Assembly: GCA_964545545.1 (NCBI GenBank)
Contig: CAZJGK010000065.1
Location: 1-18,934, forward strand
Length of the DNA stretch: 18,934 nt
Direction: 5' to 3'
DNA from: JAHJTW01 sp964545545
GTDB lineage: Bacteria > Krumholzibacteriota > Krumholzibacteriia > LZORAL124-64-63
Shown: piece by piece, positions 1 through 7,622 of the stretch
Position numbering within the stretch: the stretch's first letter is position 1
Layout of the letters: every line of letters begins with the position of its first letter
The notes under the pieces: model-generated
The model's database searches: none
Told to the model about the DNA's origin: nothing
The model's input: only the letters and a program-made list of their open reading frames with translations
Made by a program: the position numbers and the translations under genes

Positions 1-55
1 GAATGTCGAGGGCGGGAGCGACAGGAGGTCGCGACCAACCGTCCATGAGACAAGG

Positions 56-103
56 GGTTATGCCTGACGGGAACACCTGTGGGGAGGTGTTATAACCTGA
101 CGG
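56..103. repeat. Inverted repeat with flanking CCTGACGG direct repeats
   Basis: Positions 72-78 (AACACCT) and 85-91 (AGGTGTT) form a 7-bp stem around a 6-base loop. An outer pair, GGTTAT at 56-61 and ATAACC at 92-97, can extend it with a one-sided bulge. The octamer CCTGACGG occurs at 63-70 and again at 96-103. It lies just downstream of the serC stop codon, so it may end the serine operon transcript, but there is no clear run of U after the stem on the minus strand. A smaller GCGAC/GTCGC hairpin lies at 18-32. Otherwise I see nothing in bases 1-131. Confidence 0.35.
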
Positions 104-131
104 ACACAATTTCCGAGGCACAACCTTTGGT

Positions 132-1217
132 CTAGCCGTTCTTGCGCGCAAACTCTCCCATGAAGTCAGCCAGCGTCTTGGCACCGGCAACCGGCATGGC
201 GTTGTATACCGAGGCGCGGCATCCGCCCACCGAACGGTGGCCCTTCAAGCCGCTCATCCCCGCAGCCAAGGCCTCCGACACGAACTGCTTTTCCAGATCC
301 TCGCTCGGCAGCCGGAACACGATGTTCATGTTGGAGCGACAGCTCTCGTTCACGGGGCACCGATAGAATCCCTTGCCCTTGGCGATGGCGCCGTAGATCA
401 ACCCCGACCGCTCGTTGGCCAGTTTCGTGGCCGCGTCCAGGCCGCCCTGCTTTTCCAGCCACGCCAGGGTTTTCATCACCATGTAGATGGGGAAAACCGG
501 GGGTGTGTTGTACATCGAGTCCTTGGGTGCGTGGGTGGCGTAGCTCAGATACGCCGGCAGCTGGTCGCTGCTGCGTTCGAGCAGGTCCTCGCGGATGATC
601 ACGATCGCCACGCCCGCGGGCCCGGCATTCTTCTGGGCGCCGGCGTAGATCAGGCCGAATTTTTCCACCGGGATGCGGCGGCTGACGAAGTCGCTGCTCA
701 TATCGCAAACCAGGGGCACGTCGCCGGTGTCCGGGAAATCGGGCCATTGCACGCCGCCGATGGTCTCGTTGCTGGTCATGTGGAAATAGGCCGCCTGAGG
801 GTTGGCGCGCAGGCTGCCGACCTCGGGCAGGGTCATGAAGTTCTCGGGCTTGCCGTCGAAGACGGGGTTGACCTTGCCGACCTTGGCGGCATCGGCCGCG
901 GCTTTCTTGGCCCAGGCCCCGGTCAGGGTGAAATCGCAGCTCTGGTCCGGCCGCATCAGGTTCATGGGCACCATGGCGAACTGCAGGGTCGCGCCGCCGC
1001 CCAGGAACATCACCTTGTAATTGTCGGGCAGGCCGTACAGGCGCTTGACCAGAGCCATGGCCTCCATGTGCACCGCGTCGTAACCGGCCGAACGATGGCT
1101 CATCTCGATGAGGGACATGCCGTTACCCTGGAAGTCCAGGAACTCGGCCTGGGCTTCTTCGAGGGTGGGCAGAGGCAGGGTGCAGGGCCCCGCGCTGAAG
1201 TTGAAGATACGGCTCAT
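132..1217 (-). CDS. serC: Phosphoserine aminotransferase (SerC)
   Basis: This PLP enzyme converts 3-phosphohydroxypyruvate plus glutamate to phosphoserine and 2-oxoglutarate, the second step of serine synthesis, in the cytoplasm. The 361-residue length is normal for the family. Visible landmarks are the N-terminal NFSAGP (6-11), the SHRS phosphate-binding region (40-43), GGGATLQF (73-80), Trp102 for ring stacking, HMTSNETIGG (146-155), Asp172 in CDMSSDF, and the PLP lysine Lys196 in GAQKNAGPAG. The ATG at 1217 overlaps the serA stop as ATGA, which indicates translational coupling. It is the last gene of the DUF1015-serA-serC operon. No key residue is missing. The identification is firm; a role in pyridoxine synthesis, also known for SerC, cannot be judged here. 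Confidence 0.96.
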   Translation of the reverse strand: MSRIFNFSAGPCTLPLPTLEEAQAEFLDFQGNGMSLIEMSHRSAGYDAVHMEAMALVKRLYGLPDNYKVMFLGGGATLQFAMVPMNLMRPDQSCDFTLTGAWAKKAAADAAKVGKVNPVFDGKPENFMTLPEVGSLRANPQAAYFHMTSNETIGGVQWPDFPDTGDVPLVCDMSSDFVSRRIPVEKFGLIYAGAQKNAGPAGVAIVIIREDLLERSSDQLPAYLSYATHAPKDSMYNTPPVFPIYMVMKTLAWLEKQGGLDAATKLANERSGLIYGAIAKGKGFYRCPVNESCRSNMNIVFRLPSEDLEKQFVSEALAAGMSGLKGHRSVGGCRASVYNAMPVAGAKTLADFMGEFARKNG

Positions 1218-2098
1218 GCGTTACCTCCCAGGAAATTTTCGATGCGTTCGCAAACTTCGTCGCCGATGCGCAGCAGGTTTTCCTTGCTGGAGGCGCCCAG
1301 GTGCGGCGACATGAATACGTTGGGAGCCTTGAGCAGCGGGTAGTCGGCATCCGGCGGATCCTTCGGCCACACGTCGGTGGCGTAGGCCGCGATCTTGCCC
1401 GATTCCAGGGCCGCGATGATCGCCGCCGAATCCACGGCGCGGCCGCGGCCGGTGTTGATCACGATGACGCCGTCCTTCATGTGCGCGATGAGGTCCTTGT
1501 TGATCATGTGCATCGTCTCATCGGTCAGCGGCACATGCAGGGAGATGTAGTCGGCCTGCGCCACCATCTCTTCCAGGGTCGGCACGAGCACGGCCAGCCG
1601 CGAACTCTCGACATACTTGTCGTAGGCGATCACGTGCATGCCGAAAGCCTTGGCGCGCACGGCCACCGCCTGGGCGATGTGGCCGATGCCGACCAGTCCC
1701 AGGGTCTTGCCGTGCAGTTCGGTGCGCTTCAGTTCCTTCTTCAGCCACTTGCCCGTGCGCATGGACTCGTTGGCCTGGACGATGTGGTTGGGCACCGCCA
1801 GCATCATGGCGAACGCCAGCTCGGCCACGGCGATGCTCGGCGCCTTGGGCGTGTTGTTCACGATGATGCCTTTTTCGGCGCAGCACACCTTGTCGATGTT
1901 GTCGGTGCCGACGCCACCGCGCACGATCAGCTTCAGATTCGGCGCACTCATGATGTATTCGCGGTCACACTTGGTCTTCGAGCGAACCAGCACGACGTCG
2001 GCTTCGGACAGGCGGTTCTTGTCCGTGGTCACCTCGCCATACTTGGCCAGCTTGCCCTCCAGCGAGGGATCGAAAGCATCGGAAATCAGAATCAACAT
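1214..2098 (-). CDS. serA: Short D-3-phosphoglycerate dehydrogenase (SerA-like)
   Basis: This is a member of the NAD-dependent D-2-hydroxyacid dehydrogenase family, expected to oxidise 3-phosphoglycerate to 3-phosphohydroxypyruvate, the first step of serine synthesis. The 294 residues hold only the catalytic and nucleotide-binding domains; the ACT regulatory domain of longer SerA proteins is absent, so serine feedback through that domain is not expected. The Rossmann loop is GIGHIA (137-142, third Gly replaced by Ala), Asp160 suits NAD, the catalytic Arg218 is in NTGRGRAVD, and the catalytic His266 is in SPHLGAS. The position normally holding the catalytic Glu is Asp247 (DVWPKDP). An AAGGAGG ribosome site precedes the ATG by 5 bases. 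The assignment to phosphoglycerate rests on the serC neighbour, which overlaps it by 4 bases. Confidence 0.9.
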   Translation of the reverse strand: MLILISDAFDPSLEGKLAKYGEVTTDKNRLSEADVVLVRSKTKCDREYIMSAPNLKLIVRGGVGTDNIDKVCCAEKGIIVNNTPKAPSIAVAELAFAMMLAVPNHIVQANESMRTGKWLKKELKRTELHGKTLGLVGIGHIAQAVAVRAKAFGMHVIAYDKYVESSRLAVLVPTLEEMVAQADYISLHVPLTDETMHMINKDLIAHMKDGVIVINTGRGRAVDSAAIIAALESGKIAAYATDVWPKDPPDADYPLLKAPNVFMSPHLGASSKENLLRIGDEVCERIENFLGGNA

Positions 2099-2115
2099 CT
2101 CAGCCTCCTTCGGTA

Positions 2116-3357
2116 TCAGTCGATCAGACTGCGCACCAGCAGACCAGAGCGCAGTTTAGGTTCAAACCACGTCGATTTGGGGGGCATGACGGCGCCGGCA
2201 TCGGCCACGGCCATGATCTGCCCCACACTGGCCGGCGCGAAAGCGAAGGCCACTTTCATGTCCAGGCCGCAGCGGCGTTCCAGTTCACCGGTGCCGCGGC
2301 TGCCGCCGATAAAATCGATGCGCGGGTCCTGGCGCGGATCCCCGATCCCCAGCACCGGCGCCAGCAACAGGTCCTGCAGGATGGCGGCGTCCAGGCCCTT
2401 GACCGGGTCGTCGGCCGCAAAACTGCCCGCACGCGCCTTCAACCGGTACCACTGGCCGTCCAGGAACATGCCCCACTGGCGATGGTCGTCGGGTTCGGGT
2501 TTCGTCGTCGGGGCAACCTCGAAGATCTCGCCGACTTTGGCCAGATATTCCGCGCTGCCCAGACCGTTCAGATCGGCCACCACGCGGTGGTACCCCATGA
2601 GTTTCAGCTCATCCTCCTGGAAGACGACGGCCAGAAAATAGTTGTAGGCCTCCTCACCGGTGTGCTGCGGATTCCGGGCGCGCATGATGTCCCGCACCCG
2701 GTGGGCCGATGCCGTGCGATGGTGGCCGTCGGCCACATAGAGCGCTTCGATGTCGTCGAACGCGCCCCGGAGGGCCGCGATGTCCTGGGGGTAGCTGACA
2801 ACCCAGATCGCATGACCGATGCCGTCGTCCGCCACGAAATCCACCTCCGGCTCGCGGCCCGCCACCAGGCCGTTTACCAGCATGCGCAGAGGTTCGTTGG
2901 ACCGGTGCGTGAACAGCACGGGACCGGCGTTCACACCCAGGATTTCCATGTGCCGCGCCCGATCGTCTTCCTTGTCGCGGCGCGTGAATTCATGTTTTTT
3001 GATGCGGCCCTCGACGTATTCATCAACACTGCAACCGACGGCCAAGCCGAATTGCTGGTGGCCTCCCATGGTCAAACGGTAAACGTAAAAGGCCGGCGCC
3101 TCGTCCCGCACCAGGACACCTGTTTCCAGCATGGCCTGGAGATTGGCGGCCGACCGGGCGTAAACGGCCTCGTTATCGCCGGCCTGCTCCGGGTCCAGAT
3201 CGATCTCGGCCTTGACCACGTGCAGGAAGCTGTCCGGATTGGCGGCGGCCATGGTCCGGGCCTCATCCGAGCTGAGGACATCGTAAGGCGGGCTGGCCAC
3301 GCGTTGCGCCAGGCCGGGGCCAGGCCTGAAGGCGGCGAAGGGGCGGATATCGGCCAC
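2116..3357 (-). CDS. DUF1015 family protein
   Basis: A 413-residue cytoplasmic protein of the DUF1015 family, whose biochemical function I do not know. Characteristic features are an early PPYDV segment (23-27), IKKHEFT (119-125), and the strongly polar DGHHR motif (210-214), which looks like a catalytic or metal/phosphate-binding site. The start is GTG at 3357, supported by AAGGAGA five bases upstream; no ATG fits as well. It is the first gene of a co-directional cluster with serA (17 bases downstream) and serC. The context suggests a role linked to serine or phosphorylated-serine metabolism, but this is inference. No signal peptide or membrane segment is visible. Confidence 0.88.
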   Translation of the reverse strand: MADIRPFAAFRPGPGLAQRVASPPYDVLSSDEARTMAAANPDSFLHVVKAEIDLDPEQAGDNEAVYARSAANLQAMLETGVLVRDEAPAFYVYRLTMGGHQQFGLAVGCSVDEYVEGRIKKHEFTRRDKEDDRARHMEILGVNAGPVLFTHRSNEPLRMLVNGLVAGREPEVDFVADDGIGHAIWVVSYPQDIAALRGAFDDIEALYVADGHHRTASAHRVRDIMRARNPQHTGEEAYNYFLAVVFQEDELKLMGYHRVVADLNGLGSAEYLAKVGEIFEVAPTTKPEPDDHRQWGMFLDGQWYRLKARAGSFAADDPVKGLDAAILQDLLLAPVLGIGDPRQDPRIDFIGGSRGTGELERRCGLDMKVAFAFAPASVGQIMAVADAGAVMPPKSTWFEPKLRSGLLVRSLID

Positions 3358-3448
3358 GGGTCTCTCCTTGAATCAAGTATTGGGAAGGCATTGTTTGACC
3401 TGAGAAATGAAGTACCGACAGGACCAGAACCCAAGAAAAGTTGTTAAT

Positions 3449-3477
3449 AAAATAATTTAATCCTGTTTTCGGTGAAA
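3449..3477 (-). promoter_or_regulatory. Possible promoter of the DUF1015-serA-serC operon
   Basis: On the minus strand TTTCAC (3477-3472) is followed after 17 bases by TATTTT (3454-3449), about 90 bases before the DUF1015 start. It sits in an AT-rich patch (3441-3460) that stands out in GC-rich surroundings. The match to a sigma-70 consensus is modest. Nothing else was recognised between 3358 and the sod terminator. Confidence 0.25.
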
Positions 3478-3524
3478 CATGGGCGCTTCGGCATTACCGG
3501 AGATTTAAGGGCGCACCAATACAA

Positions 3525-3548
3525 ACGGCCGGGCTTATGCCCGGCCGT
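3525..3548 (-). terminator. Rho-independent terminator of the superoxide dismutase gene
   Basis: ACGGCCGGGC (3525-3534) and GCCCGGCCGT (3539-3548) form a perfect 10-bp GC-rich stem around a 4-base loop. Read on the minus strand it lies 20 bases after the sod stop codon and is followed by the U-rich TTGTATTG. This is a good factor-independent terminator for the minus-strand gene. Confidence 0.75.
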
Positions 3549-3568
3549 CCGTGCTCAAGTCTGAATCA

Positions 3569-4153
3569 TCACCCGCCAAAATTCTCCGCGGCGAATTCCC
3601 AATTCACGACGTTCCACCAGGCCTCGATGTAGGCGGGGCGGGCGTTGCGCTTGTCCACGTAGTAGGCGTGCTCCCACACGTCGATGGTCAGCACGGGTGT
3701 GCCGTCGAGCTTCAGCGCCGAATCGGCGTTGCTGGTGTTGACGATCTCCAGCTTGCCCCCGGCGGTCTTGACCAGCCAAGTCCAGCCGCTGCCGAAGTTG
3801 GTGGCGGCCGATTTGCTGAACTTGGCCTTGAAATCGGCAAAACTGCCGAAGGCCGACGTGATGGCCGCGGCCAGCGCGCCGGTGGGTTCGCCGCCGCCCT
3901 TGGGGCTCAGGCCGTTGAAGTAGAAGGTGTGGTTCCACACCTGGGCCGCGTTGTTGAAGAGACCGCCGGCCGGGGCCTTACGGATGATGTCTTCCAGCGG
4001 CATATCCGCGAACTCGGTGCCTTCGATCAGATTGTTGAGGTTGTTGACGTATGCGGCGTGGTGCTTGTCGTGGTGGTACTCAAGCGTTTCCGCCGAGATG
4101 TGGGGCTCGAGGGCGCTCTTGGCGAACGGAAGTTCAGGCAGTACGTGTTTCAT
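3569..4153 (-). CDS. sodB: Iron-type superoxide dismutase (SodB)
   Basis: This enzyme disproportionates superoxide to oxygen and peroxide. The 194-residue length is typical of the Fe/Mn family and there is no signal peptide, so it should be cytoplasmic. The metal ligands are visible: His27 (LEYH), His75 (QVWNH), Asp158 and His162 (DVWEHAYY). Gln71 in FNNAAQVWNH and the ATNFGSGWTWL stretch (118-127) mark the iron type rather than the manganese type. The start is the ATG at 4153, preceded by AAGGAGC; the open frame runs 20 codons further upstream but without a ribosome site. It is monocistronic, with its own promoter-like site and terminator. Metal preference from sequence is usually right but not proven. 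Confidence 0.94.
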   Translation of the reverse strand: MKHVLPELPFAKSALEPHISAETLEYHHDKHHAAYVNNLNNLIEGTEFADMPLEDIIRKAPAGGLFNNAAQVWNHTFYFNGLSPKGGGEPTGALAAAITSAFGSFADFKAKFSKSAATNFGSGWTWLVKTAGGKLEIVNTSNADSALKLDGTPVLTIDVWEHAYYVDKRNARPAYIEAWWNVVNWEFAAENFGG

Positions 4154-4180
4154 GAGGAATGCTCCTTGGTTATGGTGAAA

Positions 4181-4195
4181 CGGCGCATAGCGCCG
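4181..4195 (-). promoter_or_regulatory. Leader hairpin upstream of sodB
   Basis: CGGCGC (4181-4186) and GCGCCG (4190-4195) form a 6-bp stem with a 3-base loop. In the sodB transcript it lies about 15 bases upstream of the ribosome site. It could stabilise the leader or bind a regulator; the function is unknown. Confidence 0.3.
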
Positions 4196-4222
4196 CATTC
4201 CAGGATGATTCAATGCTCAGCT

Positions 4223-4251
4223 AGGATAAAAACAGATGATCAAATCCGCAA
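4223..4251 (-). promoter_or_regulatory. Possible sodB promoter
   Basis: On the minus strand TTGCGG (4251-4246) is separated by 17 bases from TATCCT (4228-4223), which would start transcription about 65 bases before the sodB ATG. It lies in the gap after the MscS channel gene. The spacing is ideal and the hexamers are moderate matches to the sigma-70 consensus. Confidence 0.35.
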
Positions 4252-4271
4252 CGTGAGCCGAGGCAAATCAC

Positions 4272-5243
4272 CTATTCAGGGGTGGGAGGACTTGATATTG
4301 GCGGACTTGGCGACGGCGGCCCTCCCGCCTGAGGTTTGCCTTCGGCCCGGTTGTTGAAACGCCGCATGGTGGGGTACGCGAAATCGATGTCCGGATTCGC
4401 GGCCACTGCGTCCAGGATATCCTCCCAGATGATCGTGGCCGTGCCGCGCCGTTTGCGCGGGTCGCAGATGTAGCGCAGGGTGAGCACCACGCCGGAGTCG
4501 GCGACATCGGTCCACACGATGGGTGTCAGGTGCTGGAACAGGATCATGTATTTGCGGCTGGCGCGTTTCACTTGACGGGCCGCGTGGTCCGTCTCGACCG
4601 CGCTGCGCTTGACTCCGATGTCAAGCAGCAGCTCCTTGGCTTTTTTCCAGTTGCTTTCGAACGTGACCATCACCGCGATCTCGTTCCAGATGAACTGGAA
4701 ACTGCTCGTGTAGTTGGCGAGGAAATTCTTGAACACCCAGCCGTTGGGAATATGGATGATGCGGCCGGTGCTCTGGTCGGCGTTGACCCAATTGCCGATT
4801 TCCACGAGGGAGAACTGGAAAAGGCGCTGGTCGATGACATCGCCCTTGCAGCCGTTGATCTCGATGCGGTCGCCCACCGCGAACGGCTTGCGCGAGTTGA
4901 TGAAGATCCAGCCGGCCAGATTGGACAACGGATCCTGCAAGGCGATGGCCAAACCGGCGCTGACAAATCCCAGGTAGGCCGTCCAGCCAGTGAAGCCGCC
5001 GAACCAGATCACCAGGGTGGTGATGAAGAAGACCGTGCCGGTGATGTAGTTGAAGGTCTTGTGAGCAAGATAACGGCGGCTGATGTCGTCGATGCGGTGA
5101 TCCAACACCGAGCCGTAAAGCTTCTTCAGCAGGAAAAAGACAAACCAGACCACGACCGTCTTCAGCAGGTTGGCCAACACCCCGGGCGACAGGCCCAGGT
5201 GGGCCTTGCTCCAGGTGATGATCACTTGAATGATGTGTTCCAT
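4272..5243 (-). CDS. Small MscS-type mechanosensitive channel
   Basis: An inner-membrane channel of the MscS family that would open under membrane tension and release solutes during osmotic downshock. The 323-residue protein has about three membrane helices (roughly 24-46, 66-84 and 86-116). The third is the pore-lining type and runs into the family signature around LSNLAGWIFI and RKPFAVGDRIEI (106-129), followed by the beta domain (130-180) and a cytoplasmic alpha/beta domain. The tail is rich in Pro and Ser. I chose the ATG at 5243, with GGAG five bases upstream, rather than the one 16 codons earlier that lacks a ribosome site. It is divergent from the cation-chloride cotransporter gene, which suggests a shared osmotic role. 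Confidence 0.9.
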   Translation of the reverse strand: MEHIIQVIITWSKAHLGLSPGVLANLLKTVVVWFVFFLLKKLYGSVLDHRIDDISRRYLAHKTFNYITGTVFFITTLVIWFGGFTGWTAYLGFVSAGLAIALQDPLSNLAGWIFINSRKPFAVGDRIEINGCKGDVIDQRLFQFSLVEIGNWVNADQSTGRIIHIPNGWVFKNFLANYTSSFQFIWNEIAVMVTFESNWKKAKELLLDIGVKRSAVETDHAARQVKRASRKYMILFQHLTPIVWTDVADSGVVLTLRYICDPRKRRGTATIIWEDILDAVAANPDIDFAYPTMRRFNNRAEGKPQAGGPPSPSPPISSPPTPE

Positions 5244-5271
5244 AACGACTCCGCGGCGGCCGGAAAATGCA

Positions 5272-5299
5272 TTGTCCCGATCATTGGTCACTGTATACT
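5272..5299 (+). promoter_or_regulatory. Probable promoter of the cotransporter gene
   Basis: TTGTCC (5272-5277) is followed after 16 bases by TATACT (5294-5299), a good sigma-70-like pair. Transcription would begin near 5306, so in-frame starts upstream of this point (such as the ATG at 5267 in the neighbouring frame) are not credible. The gap is shared with the start region of the divergent MscS gene. Confidence 0.45.
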
Positions 5300-5363
5300 A
5301 CGGGCCACACAAAGACTACTGTGAAGAATCCATTCGACCCCACCTTCGGCAAGGCGGTCGCTG

Positions 5364-7571
5364 TTGCCCCGCAAACTCGGCACTTTCTACGGTGTGTTCA
5401 CGCCCACCATCCTGACCATTCTCGGCGTGATCATGTACCTGAGATTCGGGTGGCTGGTGGGCAACCTGGGATTGGGCCGGGTTATCCCCATCGTGCTGCT
5501 GGCCAACGTTATAACCATTGTGACCACCCTTTCGTTTTCCGCTGTGGCCACCAACAAACCCATCGGCGGGGGCGGCGCCTACTTCATCATTTCACGCAGC
5601 CTGGGGATCGAGGCCGGCGGCGCCATCGGCGTGCCCCTGTTCCTGTCCCAGGCGCTGTCGGTCACCCTGTACGCCTATGGTCTGGCGGAATCCCTGCTCA
5701 TTGTCCGGCCCGACTTGCCCCTGGTGCAGGTCACCATCGGGGTCGTGTTGGCCGTGGGTCTGCTCGCCTATTTCGGCGCGGAAAAAGCGCTCCGGGCCCA
5801 GTTGCCGCTGTTGATCCTCGTCGGGGCGTCCTTGGCCGCGTTGGCGGTTGGCGCGCTGATGCGCCACGGTGCCCTGGTCGGGGCCCCCTCTGAACCGGAA
5901 CTTCCGCGGGATCTGGGATTCTGGGCCGGTTTTGCCGTGTTCTTTCCGGCGGTTACCGGCGTCATGGCGGGCCTCGGGCTGTCAGGGGACCTGAAAGACC
6001 CCATGCGGTCCCTTCCCCGCGGCACCTTTGCCGCGGTCCTGGCTGGACTTGCCGTCTACTTGGTGGTGCCGGTCCTGCTGACCATGGGAACCGGGAACGC
6101 CGAGCTGCGCGACGATCCCCTGGTCTGGGCCCGAATCGCCTGGGGTGGTCCCTACCTGGTGTTGCCCGGCTTGTGGGCTGCGATCTTCTCTTCGGCCGTG
6201 GGGTCGATCCTGGGGGCTCCTCGCACCCTGCAGGCTCTGGCCCGCGATGGTCTGGGGCCTCGGTTCCTCGCCCGCAGCCGCAAAGGCGAACCGGATCTGC
6301 TGCCGGCCCTCTTGGTAACGGTTCTCTTGGCCCTGGGCGCCGTGTTTTTGGGCGACTTGAACACAGTCGCCGAAGTCGTTTCCATGTTCTTTCTGACGGT
6401 GTATGGGGCCATCAATGTCGTGGCCGCGTTCGAGGCCCTCAGCGGTGATCCGAGCTGGCGGCCAACCCTGCACGCACCCTGGCTGCTGAATCTCACCGGC
6501 GGTGTGGCGTGCCTGGGCGTCATGGTGCTGATCAATCCCGTCGCGGGTCTGGTGGCCCTGCTGGCGGAACTGGGGTTGTACCTCTGGCTGGCCCGCCGCG
6601 AGTTCACCATCGGGTGGGGAGACGCCCGCCGCGGCCTTTACGAGAACCTGATCCGCTGGGCCCTGGTCCAGCTCGACCGGCACCCCATGACCGCGCGCAG
6701 CTGGCGGCCGCATATCCTGGTCTTCGCCTCTGATCTGGACGCCGAGCTGGACCTGGTGCGCCTGGCCGACTGGTTCTGCCGACACCGCGGCGTGGTGACG
6801 GTCTGCCGTTTGCTGGTCAAGGAGGCGATCACCAATGCGGACCTGATCGCGGACGAGGAGCGGATGCGCACCGAACTGGAATCCGCAGGCCTGGTGGCCT
6901 TTCCCGAAGTGGATCTGGCCCGGGACCTGGTGGACGGCATCGTGGATGTGGCCCAGGCCAACGGCATGGGCGGAATCGCCAGCAACACCGTGTTGCTGGG
7001 CTGGCCCGCCGATCCCGGGTTGCAGGTGGAATTCCTGCAGGCTTTGCGCCGCCTGGAGGTCATGAACAAGTCGATCATCCTGGTCCGTTCCCGGGAACCT
7101 CTGGCGGTCCCGGCCATGTCGGTCGCTCCGTTGATCATGGTCTGGTGGGGCGGCCTGCAGCGCAACGGCGACCTGATGCTGCTGTTGACCCACCTGATCT
7201 CGGGCAACCCCACCTGGCGGCACGCCAGGGTCAAGGTCATGAGCCTGGCCTCCACCAAACTGATGAAGCAGCAGACCGAGAGCAACCTGCTCCACCTGCT
7301 GCAGGCCATCCGCATCGAGGCTGAGATCGAAGTGCTGCTCAAGGATTCCGACGCCCTCGTCGCCGATGTGATCCGGGAGCGCAGCGCCGGAGCCGCGCTC
7401 GTCATCATGGGCCTGGCGACTCCCGAGCCGGGTCAGGAGGCCGACTACGCCGACCGCATGGAGGCCTTGACCGCCGGTCTGTCCAATGTGCTTTTCGTCA
7501 AGAACGCCACGTGCTTCGTGGGGGAATTGGTGACGATGCCGGATGAGGAGGCGGCGCCTGAACCAGACTGA
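5364..7571 (+). CDS. Cation-chloride cotransporter-like permease (SLC12/APC superfamily)
   Basis: A membrane permease resembling Na-K-Cl and K-Cl cotransporters, likely moving cations with chloride or related solutes. Residues 1-410 hold about twelve membrane helices, with the family motifs KLGTFYGVFTPTILTILGV (4-22), NKPIGGGGAYF (64-74) and FFPAVTGVMAGLGLSGDLKD (193-212). Residues 411-735 form the soluble C-terminal domain typical of these transporters, starting near RSWRPHILVF (445-454). The start is uncertain: TTG at 5364 has a weak AAGG nine bases upstream and begins just before the conserved region, while a GTG at 5321 in another frame would give a natural-looking extension if one C of the run at 5367-5370 were absent. 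The exact substrate cannot be read from the sequence. Confidence 0.88.
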   Translation: MPRKLGTFYGVFTPTILTILGVIMYLRFGWLVGNLGLGRVIPIVLLANVITIVTTLSFSAVATNKPIGGGGAYFIISRSLGIEAGGAIGVPLFLSQALSVTLYAYGLAESLLIVRPDLPLVQVTIGVVLAVGLLAYFGAEKALRAQLPLLILVGASLAALAVGALMRHGALVGAPSEPELPRDLGFWAGFAVFFPAVTGVMAGLGLSGDLKDPMRSLPRGTFAAVLAGLAVYLVVPVLLTMGTGNAELRDDPLVWARIAWGGPYLVLPGLWAAIFSSAVGSILGAPRTLQALARDGLGPRFLARSRKGEPDLLPALLVTVLLALGAVFLGDLNTVAEVVSMFFLTVYGAINVVAAFEALSGDPSWRPTLHAPWLLNLTGGVACLGVMVLINPVAGLVALLAELGLYLWLARREFTIGWGDARRGLYENLIRWALVQLDRHPMTARSWRPHILVFASDLDAELDLVRLADWFCRHRGVVTVCRLLVKEAITNADLIADEERMRTELESAGLVAFPEVDLARDLVDGIVDVAQANGMGGIASNTVLLGWPADPGLQVEFLQALRRLEVMNKSIILVRSREPLAVPAMSVAPLIMVWWGGLQRNGDLMLLLTHLISGNPTWRHARVKVMSLASTKLMKQQTESNLLHLLQAIRIEAEIEVLLKDSDALVADVIRERSAGAALVIMGLATPEPGQEADYADRMEALTAGLSNVLFVKNATCFVGELVTMPDEEAAPEPD

Positions 7572-7622
7572 TGACCCGAGGGATGGCCAAGGCCCAGCTG
7601 TTCAAGCAGGCCGCATCATTTT

